Positions 39,001 to 51,901 of a stretch of DNA of 64,000 nt are shown here, piece by piece. The stretch is from contig NC_071668.1 in assembly GCF_028554725.1 (NCBI RefSeq), forward strand, positions 496,001-560,000, read 5' to 3'. Under the pieces are notes generated by a model. It made no database searches, was not told the origin of the DNA, and saw only the letters and a list, made by a program, of their open reading frames with translations. Made by a program: the position numbers and the translations under genes. Each line of letters opens with the position of its first letter. The stretch's first letter is position 1. This DNA is from Zeugodacus cucurbitae. Taxonomy: Eukaryota; Arthropoda; Insecta; Diptera; Tephritidae.

Positions 39001-41468
39001 GGCATTATTTTATTGCTATTGTTGCTGTTATTGAAATATCAGTATTATCCCATGTATTATCCCATGCTTTACAGCCGTAATGATGTCCGTAAGAAACAAG
39101 TGTTCGATGTTAGATGATTGGGACCCCTAAATTTAGATTATTTTTTAGCAATTTCTTTGATTTCTTGATTCTAGAAAGTTTACGCAAATAACGCAAATAT
39201 TTCGCTATAAATTGTGTGGAAATATAGGAATATCCTCTACTAAAAATTAATCATACGCAATGGTGGACGACATATTACCATAAAGACATGTGTGTTTTCA
39301 AACAGCTGCTAATCGGCCATCCACAACGCCGTGCACACGCCGAGAATAAAGTTGTCATCGTCGCTGCAACAATTAGCCCATCTGTAGGGCTAAAGTCAAC
39401 AATAACAATAACGACGCCCGCAAAGGTACATTCATTCGAATTGTTTGTGCAGCGTCCTCTATGCCATTCTATGCGATGCCTTTTGAGTGTGAGACCGTGT
39501 GCGTCGGTGCGCGGTTGCGATGCGCAAATTCTTCCTGTAAATAATGCGTGTTGTCGCCTGCCCAGGCAACAATGATGAGCAAAAATGTTTGAATACTCAT
39601 ACATACAAAAACATGCATTTATTGAATTGTACATATGTGAGGATGCCATTGCCCTTCTGACTGCTCTCTACCAATACTAAACCATCAATATGGCATTGTA
39701 AGCAACTTTTGTGCAATCGAGAACGAGTCAGAAGGCATTTTATATTTTTTAAGATTTCACCTTTTTCTACTAGCGTTCCATAAATCGGTGCATTCCACTC
39801 CGCTTCTCCAATTTTTACATTTCATCGAAATTTCAGAAAAAAAATTATCAAAAGCAAAGTGACACCACATTTCACAATCACAGGTTCACCCTAATGATTT
39901 GGGAACTTGAAAGTGACTTAAACCTCTATCACCAATATATTTAGCCCTTCGAATCTCTTAAAAGCGTTTTATTTATAAATGTAAGTGCATTTGTGAAAAC
40001 ACGCAGTAATGGCGATGCATGTAAAATCTTAAATATAAATAACTGAGCAAAATACCAAATTAAATTTCATGCAATTTTCGCCATTTTGACACTTGTACTT
40101 CCGTACTTCACTAATATTCATGTATAATATTATATATGCAATATGAAATGCAAGTGTTATTTTTGTACAAATATTCAGCACATCAATGAATTTACATATA
40201 ATATATACATACGTATGTACGAGTATGTTCGTGTATGTGTGTGTGTGTGTCGCATGTATGTAGATGTTGACATTTGCTTTGTTGTCATTCGTGTTGTTAT
40301 TTACATTTATTCCACTTTATTGTCTCTCCCCGCTGCCGTTATACGATGTGCCTTCGTCCAATTGTGATTTCTAGTGTGCGCCGTTTTAATTACTGGCGGC
40401 GACAGTGACACCGACAGTGACAGCGACCGGGGCGGGCTGGCTGGAATTAGCAACTTTGCACTTTTGCATCAATTAGTTGCATTTGGCGACAGGCGCAGAC
40501 AGAAAAAAAACTTACTACCTCTCTCCCCCGCCTACAGGCACATGCGCACACACATACACATCAGCAACACGTACATCCATCAAAACCCATACATACATAT
40601 GTACATACGCTACTTTTAATAAATTTTGCTGTCATTTCCATAAATCGCATGTTTTCCCGAATAGTGCGATTTCAAACAGGAATTTTCATATAGTAGCACA
40701 GTGTAAGTATAATGTACATACATATGTACAGGTAAAGGCTGTGGTGTCTGTGATTTTTCATATTAACACTGGAAATTGTCACTCGCCACTTCTTTGTAAC
40801 CTTTCCCAGATTCACATGCATACTTATGTGCTTATACAGTTTGAGTGCAAATTGCTAACAGTGTAGCTGTCACTTAAAGCTTTAATTCGGCGTTAATTGT
40901 TCGCACATTGATTTCGTGCTGAACGTTAGCTACATCGAAGCTAGTAACACACTTACATATGTATGTATGTGAATAGCAAATAATGATTATTGTAATATAA
41001 TGCCTTTTGTTTTTGTACTTCTAGGTTCCTAACTCTGTGTTCTCGTTATCATAGAATAGAGTAAGCCCTTCAAAAGGATAAACATCATATGGGGCTACAT
41101 ATTGTATGAGAAATGCCACTTTCCTTTAAATTGCTGAGTTTTCAAGGAATTTACCAATGATATTACTGAACTATTAACTTATATTATTTTCGGTGTCTGT
41201 TTGCTGTGTTATTATACTCGCTCTCGCATTTTCATACGCATTCCGGTTGTCATTTTGGCCTCCATATTGTTCGCCCACTTTGGCGCTACTCCTATCTTAT
41301 CTCTGAGTGTTTATTATTAAACTCTCGTTAATATGTAGATGAACACACTCACACGCACATACATATGCATGTATACGTGTATTTGACAAGTAATATTTCA
41401 CACGTCCATTTAAATGTTTACCATATTTTCATGTGTATTAATGAAATGACAATGTATGCTCATATGTA
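33009..41468. other. Gene-free stretch
   Basis: I see no supported gene. GC-richer islands lie at about 38000-38800 and 39290-39640. Many TACATATG tracts occur (36451-36478, 40590-40612, 40712-40732), with a GT repeat near 40230-40250. Around 34880-35000 there is a possible old repeat whose family I cannot name. Confidence 0.5.
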
Positions 41469-41783
41469 TACCCTGCGGTGAAGCATCCAGTCAGAAAAAA
41501 TACTATACTCCTTTACATCTACAATTCCTCTAACGAAATATTATAAAAAAAACTTATTTTCTTTTATTTATAATTTTTAAGCGAAAGTCAAAGATTTTGC
41601 TCCATAATTAACTATATCTGTGTATATTTATCCAAGCCAATAGTCAAGTCTGACCAGAATCGGACAATTGACATTTCACTTTCTTGTATGGAGAAAAGTC
41701 AGTCAGCTGATACCAGTTGGCCTCGATAGTAGTTGTACAGTAGTTTATGGTGTACTCCTAAGTTGATTTAACCACAGGGTACC
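41469..41783. repeat. Possible small TIR element
   Basis: The left end has TATACCCTGCGGTGAA and the right end, reverse-complemented, has GGTACCCTGTGGTTAA. The inner 13 bp (ACCCTG onward) match at 11 positions. About 315 bp of non-coding DNA lies between. No clear target duplication is visible, so this is a weak call. Confidence 0.35.
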
Positions 41784-42485
41784 TATGTCAGTACATATCT
41801 GATTTGCTTATTATTTCGCCATAACCACATACAAATATATATGCATATGAATATGTGTGTGCGATTATAATTCAACGCCAGTTAAAGACTTTTTACGATC
41901 TACAAGTATTTTTCGACAATAATTCGAATCCAAAACATTTTTGTTTTCAGATATAACAAATCTGCATGGGTGGTCTACGTGTGCTTCCATACTATTTTCA
42001 TTGTTTTTATTCTGCTTATCAGTTTTGGCGTCGAAGCAATGTTTTTTCACTTCACTTCACTTCCCTTCAGTGTGTGTGTGGTCATTTATAAATTATAATG
42101 CAAATGTATCAGCCAATATATACTCGATCTTCACGCGCTAATCATGCAAAGTTTCTTCTACACCTACATACATACACACACACACATCCATGTATGCTCA
42201 TGTGCATATGAATATTTTTGCAATATTTTTGAATTCCTCGCCATAATAATATTAGTCGGGTAAAGTTTATTGTTTTAGTAAATCATTCGTTGTTCGATTT
42301 CAGTTTCGACACGTATGGCTATTTTATGAGCCTCTTAATGGCCTATACCTGAGGAGCATGCGAATAACATCACAACAACATCTCTAGTGAAATCAATAAA
42401 AATAAGTAAGGCAACGCAAAGTTTAGCTGCAAATGAACACTATAGTTTCTAATGAATTGTCACATCAATTTTGGTGTTAAACTCC
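41784..42485. other. Gene-free stretch
   Basis: AT-rich DNA with a CA repeat near 42174-42187. I see no gene in it. Confidence 0.5.
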
Positions 42486-42511
42486 TATATATATATATAT
42501 ATATATATATT
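42486..42511. repeat. TA microsatellite at the LINE 3' end
   Basis: An uninterrupted TA tract directly abuts the 3' end of the minus-strand LINE. It is probably that element's simple-repeat tail. Confidence 0.8.
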
Positions 42512-43915
42512 TGGCGTAGGAACCGCTTTAAGCGATTATAGCCGAATCCACCAGAGCGCGCCACTCATTCCTCCTTTTTGCTTTTTGGCGCCAACTGGAA
42601 ACACCAAGTGAAGCCAGGTCACTTTGCACTTGGTCTTTCCACCGGAGTGGAGGTCGTCCTCTTCCGCGGCTTCCTCCAGCGAGTACTGCATCGAATACTT
42701 TCAGAGCTGGAGTGTTTTCTTCCATCCGTACAACATGACCTAGCCAGCGTAGCCGCTGTCTTTTTATTCGCTGAACTATGTCAATGTCGTCATATAAATC
42801 GTACAGCTCATCGTTCTATCGTCTGCGGTATTCGCCGTTGCCAATGTTTAGAGGACCATAAATCTTGCGCAAAACCTTTCTCTCGAAAACCCCAAGAGTC
42901 GTCTCATCGGATGTTGTCATCGTCCACGCTTCAGCGCCATACATCAGGACGGGAATAATGAGCGATTTATAGAGTTTGATTTTGGTTCGTCGAGAGAGGA
43001 CTTTACTTTTCAATTGCCTACTCAGTCCAAAGTAGCACCTGTTAGCAAGAGTGATTCTGCGTTGGATTTCAAGGCTGACATTGTTGGTGTTGTTAATGCT
43101 GGTTCCCAGATAAAGGAAATTATCTACAACTTCAAAGTTATGACTGTCAACAGTGACGTGGGAGCCAAGACGCGAGTGCGCTGACTGTTTGTTTGATGAC
43201 AGGAGATATTTCGTCTTGTCCTCATTCACCACCAGACCCATACGCTTCGCTTCTTTATCTAGTCTAGAAAACGGCGCGGTTGTTGCTTCCGATGATATCA
43301 ATATCATCGGCATACGCCAGGAGCTGTACACTCTTGTAGAAGATTGTACCCTCTCTATTTAGTTCTGCTGTCTGAAGCCTCGTTTGGTATCGAACGGCTC
43401 GGAGAGGTCCTTCCCGATCCTGACGGAGCTTTTGGTGTTGCTCAACGTCAGCTTACATAGCCGTATTAGTTTTGCAGGGATACCAAATTCAGACATCGCG
43501 GCATAAAGGCAGCTCCTTTTCGTGCTATCGAAGGCAGCTTTAAAATCGATAAAAAGATGGTGAGTATCGATTCTTCTCTCTCGGGTCTTTTCCAAGATTT
43601 GGCGCATGGTGAATATCTGGTCCATGGTGGATTTCCCAGGTCTAAAGCCACACTGATAAGGTCCAATCAGTTTGTTGACGGTGGGCTTTAGTCTTTCACA
43701 CAATACGCTCGACAAAACCTTATATGCGATATTGAGGAGACTTATACCACTGTAGTTGGCGCAGATTGTGGGGTCTCCCTTCTTATGGATTGGGCAGAGC
43801 ACACTAAGATTCCAATCGTCAGGCATGCTTTCTTCCGACCATATTCTACAAAGAAGCTGATGCATGCACCTTATCAGTTCTTCGCCGCTCCTATGATTCC
43901 AGTGAAAAACAACAA
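42512..43915 (-). mobile_element. 5'-truncated non-LTR (LINE) retrotransposon
   Basis: The element reads on the minus strand, from part-way into the reverse transcriptase (43915) to a TA-repeat tail (42511-42486). No endonuclease or ORF1 is present, which is typical 5' truncation after target-primed reverse transcription. The reading frame is broken at several places (see the next entry). The clade is uncertain. The short C-terminal region with GRGRPPLRWKDQ after the RT is like RTE-type elements common in insects. Confidence 0.9.
42528..43915 (-). pseudogene. Broken reverse transcriptase of the LINE
   Basis: Fragments appear in order on the minus strand. First is the RT palm/finger region (MPDDWNLSVLCPIHKKGDP, ANYSGISLLNIAYKVL, GPYQCGFRPGKSTMDQI, LFIDFKAAFDS, then GFRQ). 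Next is a frame that reads REGTIFYKSVQLLAYADD near 43300-43350, carrying the catalytic YADD. Then comes FSRLDKEAKRMGLVVNEDKT through YGAEAWTM and FERKVLRKIYGPL. Last is a C-terminal stretch ending RGRGRPPLRWKDQ. Between GFRQ and the YADD block about two dozen codons are missing. Frameshifts separate YADD from the next block and the thumb from the C-terminus, so the copy is dead. Confidence 0.9.
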
Positions 43916-45694
43916 CACACATATAAATATTGAATAACCATGATGAACCAGGATCAATGACTTGAATGACTTCAAAAAATACGAATTTTTTAATGCATTG
44001 GTCCCGGTATTAATTAACAATTTTCATCCGATAAATGGAGCACTCTATCGATTTCAAAACTCTTGAATTGAATGCCTGGTGGATTTTGAGAAATTTGAAC
44101 ATGAGAGGGTTGAACCTGGAGTAAGTTTAACTGCAATGAAACGGACCTTAATAGTTCCACCCCCACTTACAAATGTATTGAAATTTTATTTTGTTTGCGA
44201 AAATCCTAATGAGAGAATTTTTACGTAACCCGAAGTTAATCGGTAAGTCAGTCCGTCTTATATAATTAGCAAATGGTTAAACCTATAACTGGATGAAACT
44301 GAGCTTTCATCCAAATGCCTATCCCTGTTATTCCTTCAAAGCTGAGAAATTTTACTGGATTCATTAAACTGGAAGTGTCCGTAATTAGAACTCAACAAAA
44401 TAATTCAGTTATTTTTATGCAAACCCCGCCCCAACCGTATTGTAGCTCGCATATAAGACTTGTTTGTGTCGCAAAAACCAAAATACTATCAGACTTGTTG
44501 TAGTAATGTAAATATGGATTCGAAATCAAATAAAAAGCCAGAGCATGCAAAGCACTAAACTCGCCCGTCCAATACAAGTGTGAGCACAACAAATGCACAA
44601 CCTGTACAAAAGTACTCGCCTAAGCGAAATACGCGAATTGCCGTACAGTACATTGGACTGAACGACCGACTGGTTGTCGTGTTGACGGTTAAAGTGTAGC
44701 AATAAAACCCAGTGGAAGTCACTGTCAGCGCTCGAAAAAGAATTACGGCCGTTAAGGCACACAAAAAAAATTCGCAAAAATAAACAACTAAGTTTAAGTT
44801 TGAAAACGTGTCTCCGCTGGCCGACAGTCTGGTCGTCGCCGTCAATGGTGCTTCGCACGTTTTGCGCGTCTCTTTTGGTCTCCAATGGCCTAAGTCGCTG
44901 TGACTTAATCTAGTATCTACTGTACATGCATTTACGAGTATGTGGGGCCTGCGAGCTACCTCGCCAGTCTCCCCGGCCATACCGTGTCAAAACCCGTAGG
45001 TGCACACATTCAAAAGCATGTATGCGAGAAATTATGTTTGTGTGACGCTCGGCCAAACGTCGGTATTTCAAGTTTATCTTCACAACTTTTTTGTAGAGAT
45101 TACTCGTCTGTCGCTGTTTAGCTTTTATGTATTCTACTATTTTGCTTTTTATTCATACACTATTGGTGTAGGTACGAGTACTTAATTGTTTTTTCTCCAT
45201 TTGCGCAATTTTTTATTTTGACCATTTGCGCTTGTATACGCACACATGATTTTAACATAAACAACAACAATAATAATAATGCAGAACTCGGAACAAAGTG
45301 AACCGACACAGTCTCGCCTGAAAACCGGTTAGTAATATTTGTGTTTATCTTAGAAATATACGTATGCACATACATCCATACATACATACATACTCGTACC
45401 TTTGTTTGCATGTATGTATGGGAGTAATTTCATTTGCAAGCGTGTGTGCAAGCTTTAGTAATAGTTGTTGTCTGGTAAGGCATTCGGCATGGCTAAGTGG
45501 TTCGTTCCGTCCCGATACCAAGCTTTAGAAGTATTTCTAAAACTTTTATTAATCTGGACTGAATTTGAAACAATAATTCAGTTCTTCCCCTTACTTATTT
45601 GCGATTTCTTTCAAATTAAAGCAATTATTATCTAATTAAATAAAATTCGTACACTTAATTCTAATGAATAATATTCGTTAAAATCGTTATTTAC
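43916..45694. other. Gene-free stretch, probable start of the snoo intron
   Basis: This lies just downstream of the snoo donor on the minus strand. I find no further exon here. A short CATACATA tract lies near 45370-45400. Confidence 0.5.
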
Positions 45695-46939
45695 CTTTCG
45701 TTTCATGTAGAGCATTTCATTTTGTGCCTTTAGAGCTTCCTTGATCTCAACCTCCTTCAGTTCATCCAAAATCTTCTGGTATTTTTCCCGATTTTCCACA
45801 TCTAACGCCACATGCAGATAGTCATGCCAATTGCGTGAGTCGAAACCCCAATGACATGTACGATTTTCGACTTCCCGATGCACATGGCCCACAAACTTCT
45901 GTGGCGAAAACCATCCTTTGCATTCCAGACACATAATGCAAGTTGGCTTTGTGTATGAATACAGTTCGGGTGTACAGATACCATCGCATTTTCCGAAACA
46001 CCGATGATATACTTTGAAGGAGATGGCACCTTTCGGGATGTCGTCATCGCTAATATAATTATTTCGATCTACCCGATGTAAAAGTGCTGCGCACAAACGC
46101 TCCGCATCTGTGCGTGTTATCAAACCGGACGCCTTCACATCTGTGGGTAAAATCTTTGCCTTTTTAAATTCCAACAATTGATCAGGTGAACACTGGGAAC
46201 AGTAGATGCCCAATTCATCAAATATACGATTTATTTGATCGAGTGTAAAATCGGCTAGCACATTGTTGAGAAACTGAGGCAGACACAAACGCATTTCTCC
46301 GCCCAGGGAGAAACAGCCAATTGTTTTTCCTTCCAGCTGGGTTTCGTATAACACACCGGAGCCTGTGTCTGGTGCAGTGAAGATGGGTTGAGACAATTCC
46401 GGTGGTGGAGGTGGTATGATTTTAACTGTGCTAACAGGAGGCTGAGAAGGAACTGTTTGGGATTGAGGTTGTGTTGTTTGTGACGACATCGACAACGGAA
46501 GTGACAGTGGCAGCGATTGCGATGGCAATATTTCACCCAGCTCATGTGGTTCGGGGGAGCTGAGCACTTCTTTTTTAATTAGCGGTGCGACCGTTGGCAA
46601 GGCAGACCCCGCATTTGGTGAATTCAAGCAAGATTGCGATGATACTATTTGCGGACAGTTAGGCGAAATTTTGTGGATGCCACTGTTTGAACCGTTTGAT
46701 GGCAAATTCCCCACCGACAGGTGCCCGGAACAAAGATTACGAACGCCCGCAGCGTTTAGGTCTGTGTGGTTGCCACCGCAGCCACTTACGCCAGTCAAAG
46801 TGGCATCAAGCGGGCAATTGGGGCCGGTCTGGCAACCGGCAATGGGTAATGCATGACCAGGTCCTTGCAAACTTTTGGGTGCACTTGTCTGGTATTTTTT
46901 GAGCACTGTGTGTATATTGGGCGTAACGTACTCAGTCAT
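45695..46939 (-). CDS. snoo: Ski/Sno family transcriptional corepressor, N-terminal coding exon
   Basis: This is the fly orthologue of SnoN/Ski, a nuclear corepressor that binds Smads and modulates Dpp/Activin (TGF-beta) signalling. The exon encodes 415 residues from ATG at 46939. Residues 1-185 are a low-complexity Ser/Pro/Gln-rich lead. About 190-290 is the Ski/Sno/Dac homology domain (TIGCFSLGGEMRLCLPQFLN, then the helix-rich part). About 303-395 is the Smad4-binding SAND-like domain with zinc-ligand candidates C334, C337, H352/H354, C362 and H363, plus W364. Residues after 380 begin a charged helix that should lead to the coiled coil. The exon ends in phase 0 at AAAG|GTAAAT (45695/45694). 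Reading on gives only 20 residues before a stop. Downstream exons were not found in this window, so the gene is partial here. It is divergent from PIF1, 2.8 kb away. Confidence 0.93.
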
Positions 46940-49784
46940 CTTTTTTTTGTCCGTGTTTGGACACTTCCTTCAAACGAAGGTAGTGCTGAGGCAGCAATTT
47001 CAGCGCGCTACCTTAAATCTGAGAAATTTCAAGTCATACACTTTCACAACTGTATAATTTTGTTTAATTTTAATAGAAAGTGAGGAGTTATTCGACTCTC
47101 ACGCTTTTCTTCACTTGAAAATTTTTAAATTAATATTTTTAACACTTTGGCACAAGCAGTGGCACTAGTTTAATCCTATATTATATTTATTTTATTTCAT
47201 GAATTTCGTGCCTCATAGCGCTATTATTTATATTCTATTGTAAACTATAAACCAAATTATCTCGCAATGACTTCTATTTTTTCACTGCTTTAATTATTTT
47301 CGCATAAAATTCCGACGGCATTTTCGGTATTTTCGTAGTCAATCCTTTTCACCCATAGAGTAGCGGCAAGATGCAGCACCAAGATCGCTTCACTACTACA
47401 GAAACTCACTTCCACCCCTTGCGTTTCTGTGCTTTTGCAAGTTTCGTTTATTTGCTGCTTTGCGCACTTTGCAAACAGCCCGGTTTTGGCAGCGACGGAA
47501 TTTCAAAAGCAGCACTGACAACTAAATAAAAACAAATAATTAAAAAACTGTGCCTATTTTTAAACACACAGGCACAGCAGAAATTAGAAATTTTCTCTAA
47601 TTCTCATGTCTTTATTTTGATTTCGTATTTTATTCTATTTTACTTTATTTTATTTCTTATTTATTTAAATTATTACGTGTTGCTTTGAGCAACCTTTTCA
47701 CTTAATATACAATTTTTTTCATTTATCACTGGGATGCTTTTACTATTTAGAACACTGACTTTTAGTAATTTCTGAAAACATTATATGATATTTTCACATG
47801 CACTGCAAATTCACAATCACTGCACATTTCACTGCTTGTTTCTGAGACGCCTCTCCATAAATAAGTATGTTCATATACACACACATACATACATTTGTAT
47901 ATATATATAAATATATGCGTGAGTAGAAAGGTATGAGTTTATAACTTTGAGTGTATTTAGATAATATGCGCATGCAGAATAGTGCGCTAAACAAACGACC
48001 TCGCGACTGACCGTTCGACTGATGACCAAATTGTGGCGCTCTGAGGCTGAAATGTCAAAAATCCAACTGGATTCTGCTACTTCTGCTGCTCCTCTTTTCT
48101 TTCCTTTATTTCGCTCTTTCCGAGCACTGCTGTGCCAGTTGTTGTACAAACGAGAGAGCGCGATAATGTATACCGATGCGAATGATTTGAGGGGCCCAAA
48201 AACAGCGAAGCAGTGGCTGCGATGCTGTGCGGCTAAATGCCTTATAAGTTGGCACGATTGGGGACGGCAACGGTAGCCGCGTTGCTAGCTTGCGCGTGTT
48301 TTGCTCTCTCAGTCAAATTTTCGTTGCGTTCGTTCTTTTTTACTTTGTCTTGTGGTTGTTGTTGTTGCAATCGCTTTATTTATTTGCTGTTTTTCTGATT
48401 AGAAATACAAGAAAAAGTATATACAAATGTATGTACGCAAATATATTGGAGACGCAGAGGCAGACATGTGTCTCGTCTGTTTGTCGACGCTAGTCGAAAA
48501 TACTGTCAGAACATTCAGCGAAAGGGAGGTGCGGCGCTTAAAGAGGTGAAAGCACAAACACCACCACAAACAAATTAGGCGAACAAGTCGCAATTTCAAA
48601 CACCCTGGCCTTCTTTTTGCACCTAAAACTTGCTGGTTGATATTCCAAAACTTTTTTTCTTTTTAATCCAGTATACATACACGCAAATATACTGCAATTG
48701 CTCTTGGTGTTTTTATTTTATTTATTTATTGTCGCATTTGTGTTTGTTTCCGACGGCGCATAAGTATGTAAAAACGTCTGGCACTTATGTGCATACATAC
48801 ATATGTAAAAACTTGCCAAAGATTTTCCTTTGCCTACTATACATATATTTTTCGCAAAATTTTAGTTATCACATTTTTCTATATATTATTTCATCCACTT
48901 TTAACATAAGTATGTAGTTTAAACTTCAGCATATTCTGTACTTGCGAATACATATGAACGTGTTTACTATGCACGTCACTTCACAATTCGCCGATAATGT
49001 TACGTATTTACGAACATATAACTATTTTGCTATTTCCAAAGTAATCAATGCCCTTGCTGACTTTTGACTTTACATTTTAATTTCAATATTTTATATAAAT
49101 ATATGTATAATTAGCACTTGAAAACCTTTATTTCAATTCACTTTGCGAATTTCGTTACACGATTTTTGTGTGTTCTCGTCAATGAGATATTCGTTTATCT
49201 TTAAAATGTTTTGCGAAATACGCGGCACACACTACCTTCTTCTACGAAAGAAGCAGAACAACAATACGGCGTTATCTGCGACTCTGCGACTTTGTGACAG
49301 CAAAGTTGGCGGCGACGCCAATCGACAAGACCACGACAATCAGACTTCGTATCTCCCAGATACATTGGGCGCCGCCATCATGCTCCACCGAGTCATCGTA
49401 AGCAACAGAGAAACTGACAGAAAATATTTGTTAGCTGAGTGGGAGTACGAAAGTATTTGTTAAGGCATGACAACTACAGTGTCAAATAATTAATTTTTAA
49501 TAATATTTTCTTGTTTCACGACAGACTCTAATTTTCACTTAAACCTTCATTTTTTCATTTCTATTTACGGAATTTATATGAACCCTATTTCCCAAGTCAA
49601 TTCTACTATTTTGAATGAAACAAATATTATTGCTCCTGGCAACATTGGAGCATAATTGTGAATGATTAACTAGAAGAAGAAGTTAAACAAACAGGTCAGC
49701 AATTTTGGCGGGTTTCAATACTTCATTTTAAGAAATTTGGGCTCAAAAGTTTTCAGTTTGTCTAAACCATATAGTGGAGTAATA
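46940..49784. other. Divergent intergenic region between snoo and PIF1
   Basis: It should contain the snoo 5' UTR and promoter and the PIF1 promoter. GC-richer, GAGAG-containing DNA lies at about 48000-48310. I cannot place a transcription start from sequence alone. The open frame at 49143-49463 has no recognisable protein features. Confidence 0.5.
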
Positions 49785-51901
49785 ATGGATCTAAATGATG
49801 CAGTTCTAACTTGTGCCGTCAATATCTTGTGGACAAATGCAGTAGGGGTGACAGGAAAAAAACTGGTTTATAGGACAGCCACATTGCGTTTAATACGGAA
49901 TGATGTGAGGGAACTTTTCGTTGAATTGACCGGGGAGAAAGCCAAACCAATAAAATTCAAGCTGAAAGATGTGATGGTACATAAAAAATTTATGTCTGAG
50001 GGCAAAGCGACAATAAATTTCAAGATTGAGAACTGTGCGATGTATTTGTCAAACGCGCCACCTGGGACCTTAATGTATTTTCTCCGCACAATATTTATAA
50101 AACTAAATGGTGGAGAACAGAAAGATGAAGCTACTACTCAAAAACAGTTACGAGCTCATATGTTATCAGGAAAACCTAGCAATTTTGAAGAGGTCTCTCC
50201 AATAACAACAACAGAGATGATTATGGCTAGAAAAAAAGCTGGATTGTTAGGACGTGGTACTGCGACAACACCATCGCCACTGGCTGCGAAAAAACGACGT
50301 TTCGATGACTTAAAGACATGTGATGGTATGGTAACTTCGCATGCACCTGCAGCGAAAAGACTTTATCAAGATAAAGGAACACCTTCGCTTGGAATGGAGG
50401 AAAATGTGAAACTTTGTGAAGAACAGTTAGAAGTCCTACGAGCATGCACTTCAGGCAAGAGCGTGTTTTTTACAGGTTCTGCGGGTACAGGGAAGAGTTT
50501 CCTTTTACGTAAAATTATTTCAGCTCTGCCACCAGACGGCACAATGGCGACGGCTTCTACAGGTGTTGCTGCTTGTCTTATTGGTAAGCGAACACAATCT
50601 TACTTGCCACAGCGATTATTTAGATAATAATTTGTTTTTGTTCGAATTCAGGTGGTACAACCTTGCATGCATTTGCGGGTATTGGCGGTGGGGACTATGG
50701 ACTCGCCCGGTGTATTGAATTAGCTTCGCGACCGGCAAGTGCCCAGATCTGGCGCAAATGTAAAAGGCTTGTTATAGATGAAATATCTATGGTGGATGGA
50801 CAGTATTTTGAGGTTTGAAGAAAAAGTTGTATGATAAATTTTAAAGTAACTATGTATATCTTTTAGAAAATAGAAGCAGTTGCAAGGCATGTGCGTAAAA
50901 ATGACAAACCTTTTGGGGGAATTCAATTGATATTATGCGGAGATTTCTTACAACTACCGCCTGTGGTAAAAAATGAGAACAATTCTAACCCAACACAGCG
51001 TTTTTGTTTCCAATCGAATGCCTGGGAGAAATGCATACAGTGCGTCTTTGAATTGAAAGAAGTACACAGACAATCCGATCCAGAGTTTGTAAAAATCTTA
51101 AATCATATTCGAATTGGGCACACGAATGAGGAAATTACAAAACGGCTACGAGCTACATCGAAGCAAAAAATTGAGGGCGGTGGTATTCTAGCAACCCAAC
51201 TTTGTTCACACACAAACGACGCAAAATCTATAAATGAATCAAAACTCGAAAGTTTAGATGGCGAGAAAGTTTTATTTCGGTCGGAGGATTCTGACGCAAA
51301 TATGGCGAAGCAATTGGACTCACAATTGCAGGCAACCTCACAGCTCTATTTGAAAATCAATGCTCAGGTAATGCTATTAAAAAATATTAATATATCTGCT
51401 GGTCTGGTAAATGGAGCGCGTGGTGTTGTGGTGCGCTTTGAAAAGGGTGTACCGGTGGTACGATTCAAAAATAATCGCGAATTTGTATGTAATCATGAGA
51501 AGTGGATCATAAAAACAGCAACTGGGGGTACAATAACACGGAGGCAGGTGCCTTTGAAGTTAGCATGGGCGTTTTCAATCCACAAAAGCCAAGGCCTTAC
51601 ATTGGACTGCGTTGAGATGTCATTGTCGAAGGTATTTGAAGCTGGACAAGCTTATGTTGCTTTATCACGTGCAAAATCTTTGGACTCCCTGCGCATATTA
51701 GATTTCGATCCCAAACAGGTTTGGGCCAATGCGCAGGTTCTACAGTATTATAAGCTATTTCGTAGACGCTTACATGACAGTACAATGATACCACTAGGTG
51801 CAAAAAATATAAAACGCGAGAAAAATAATGAAACCAAATCAAGTGCTCTATCGAAATTGAAGAAGAGTTTAATGGATAAACCATTAGTATCTATTAGCTA
51901 A
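49785..51901 (+). CDS. PIF1: PIF1 5'-to-3' DNA helicase
   Basis: PIF1 is a superfamily 1B helicase acting on G-quadruplexes, replication forks, telomeres and mitochondrial DNA. There are three exons, 49785-50583, 50652-50812 and 50867-51901, giving 664 residues, close to human PIF1 (641). The introns are 68 and 54 nt with GTAAGC/CAG and GTTTGA/TAG borders. I chose ATG 49785 because nothing upstream in frame has an ATG. Residues about 15-115 form the metazoan PIF1 N-terminal domain. Walker A is GSAGTGKS (231-238), Walker B is IDEIS with D309-E310, motif III is GDFLQLPP (345-352), HKSQGLTLD starts at 559 and VALSRAKS lies near 587. All key motifs are intact, so it should be active. It is convergent with ND-PDSW and divergent from snoo. 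Confidence 0.95.

Noticed and set aside
49143..49463. 106-codon open frame upstream of PIF1
   Set aside because: No recognisable domain; it lies in probable promoter DNA.
49737..49784. PIF1 start at a TTG, 16 codons upstream
   Set aside because: A nuclear gene needs a strong reason for a non-ATG start; ATG 49785 has good context and fits the family length.
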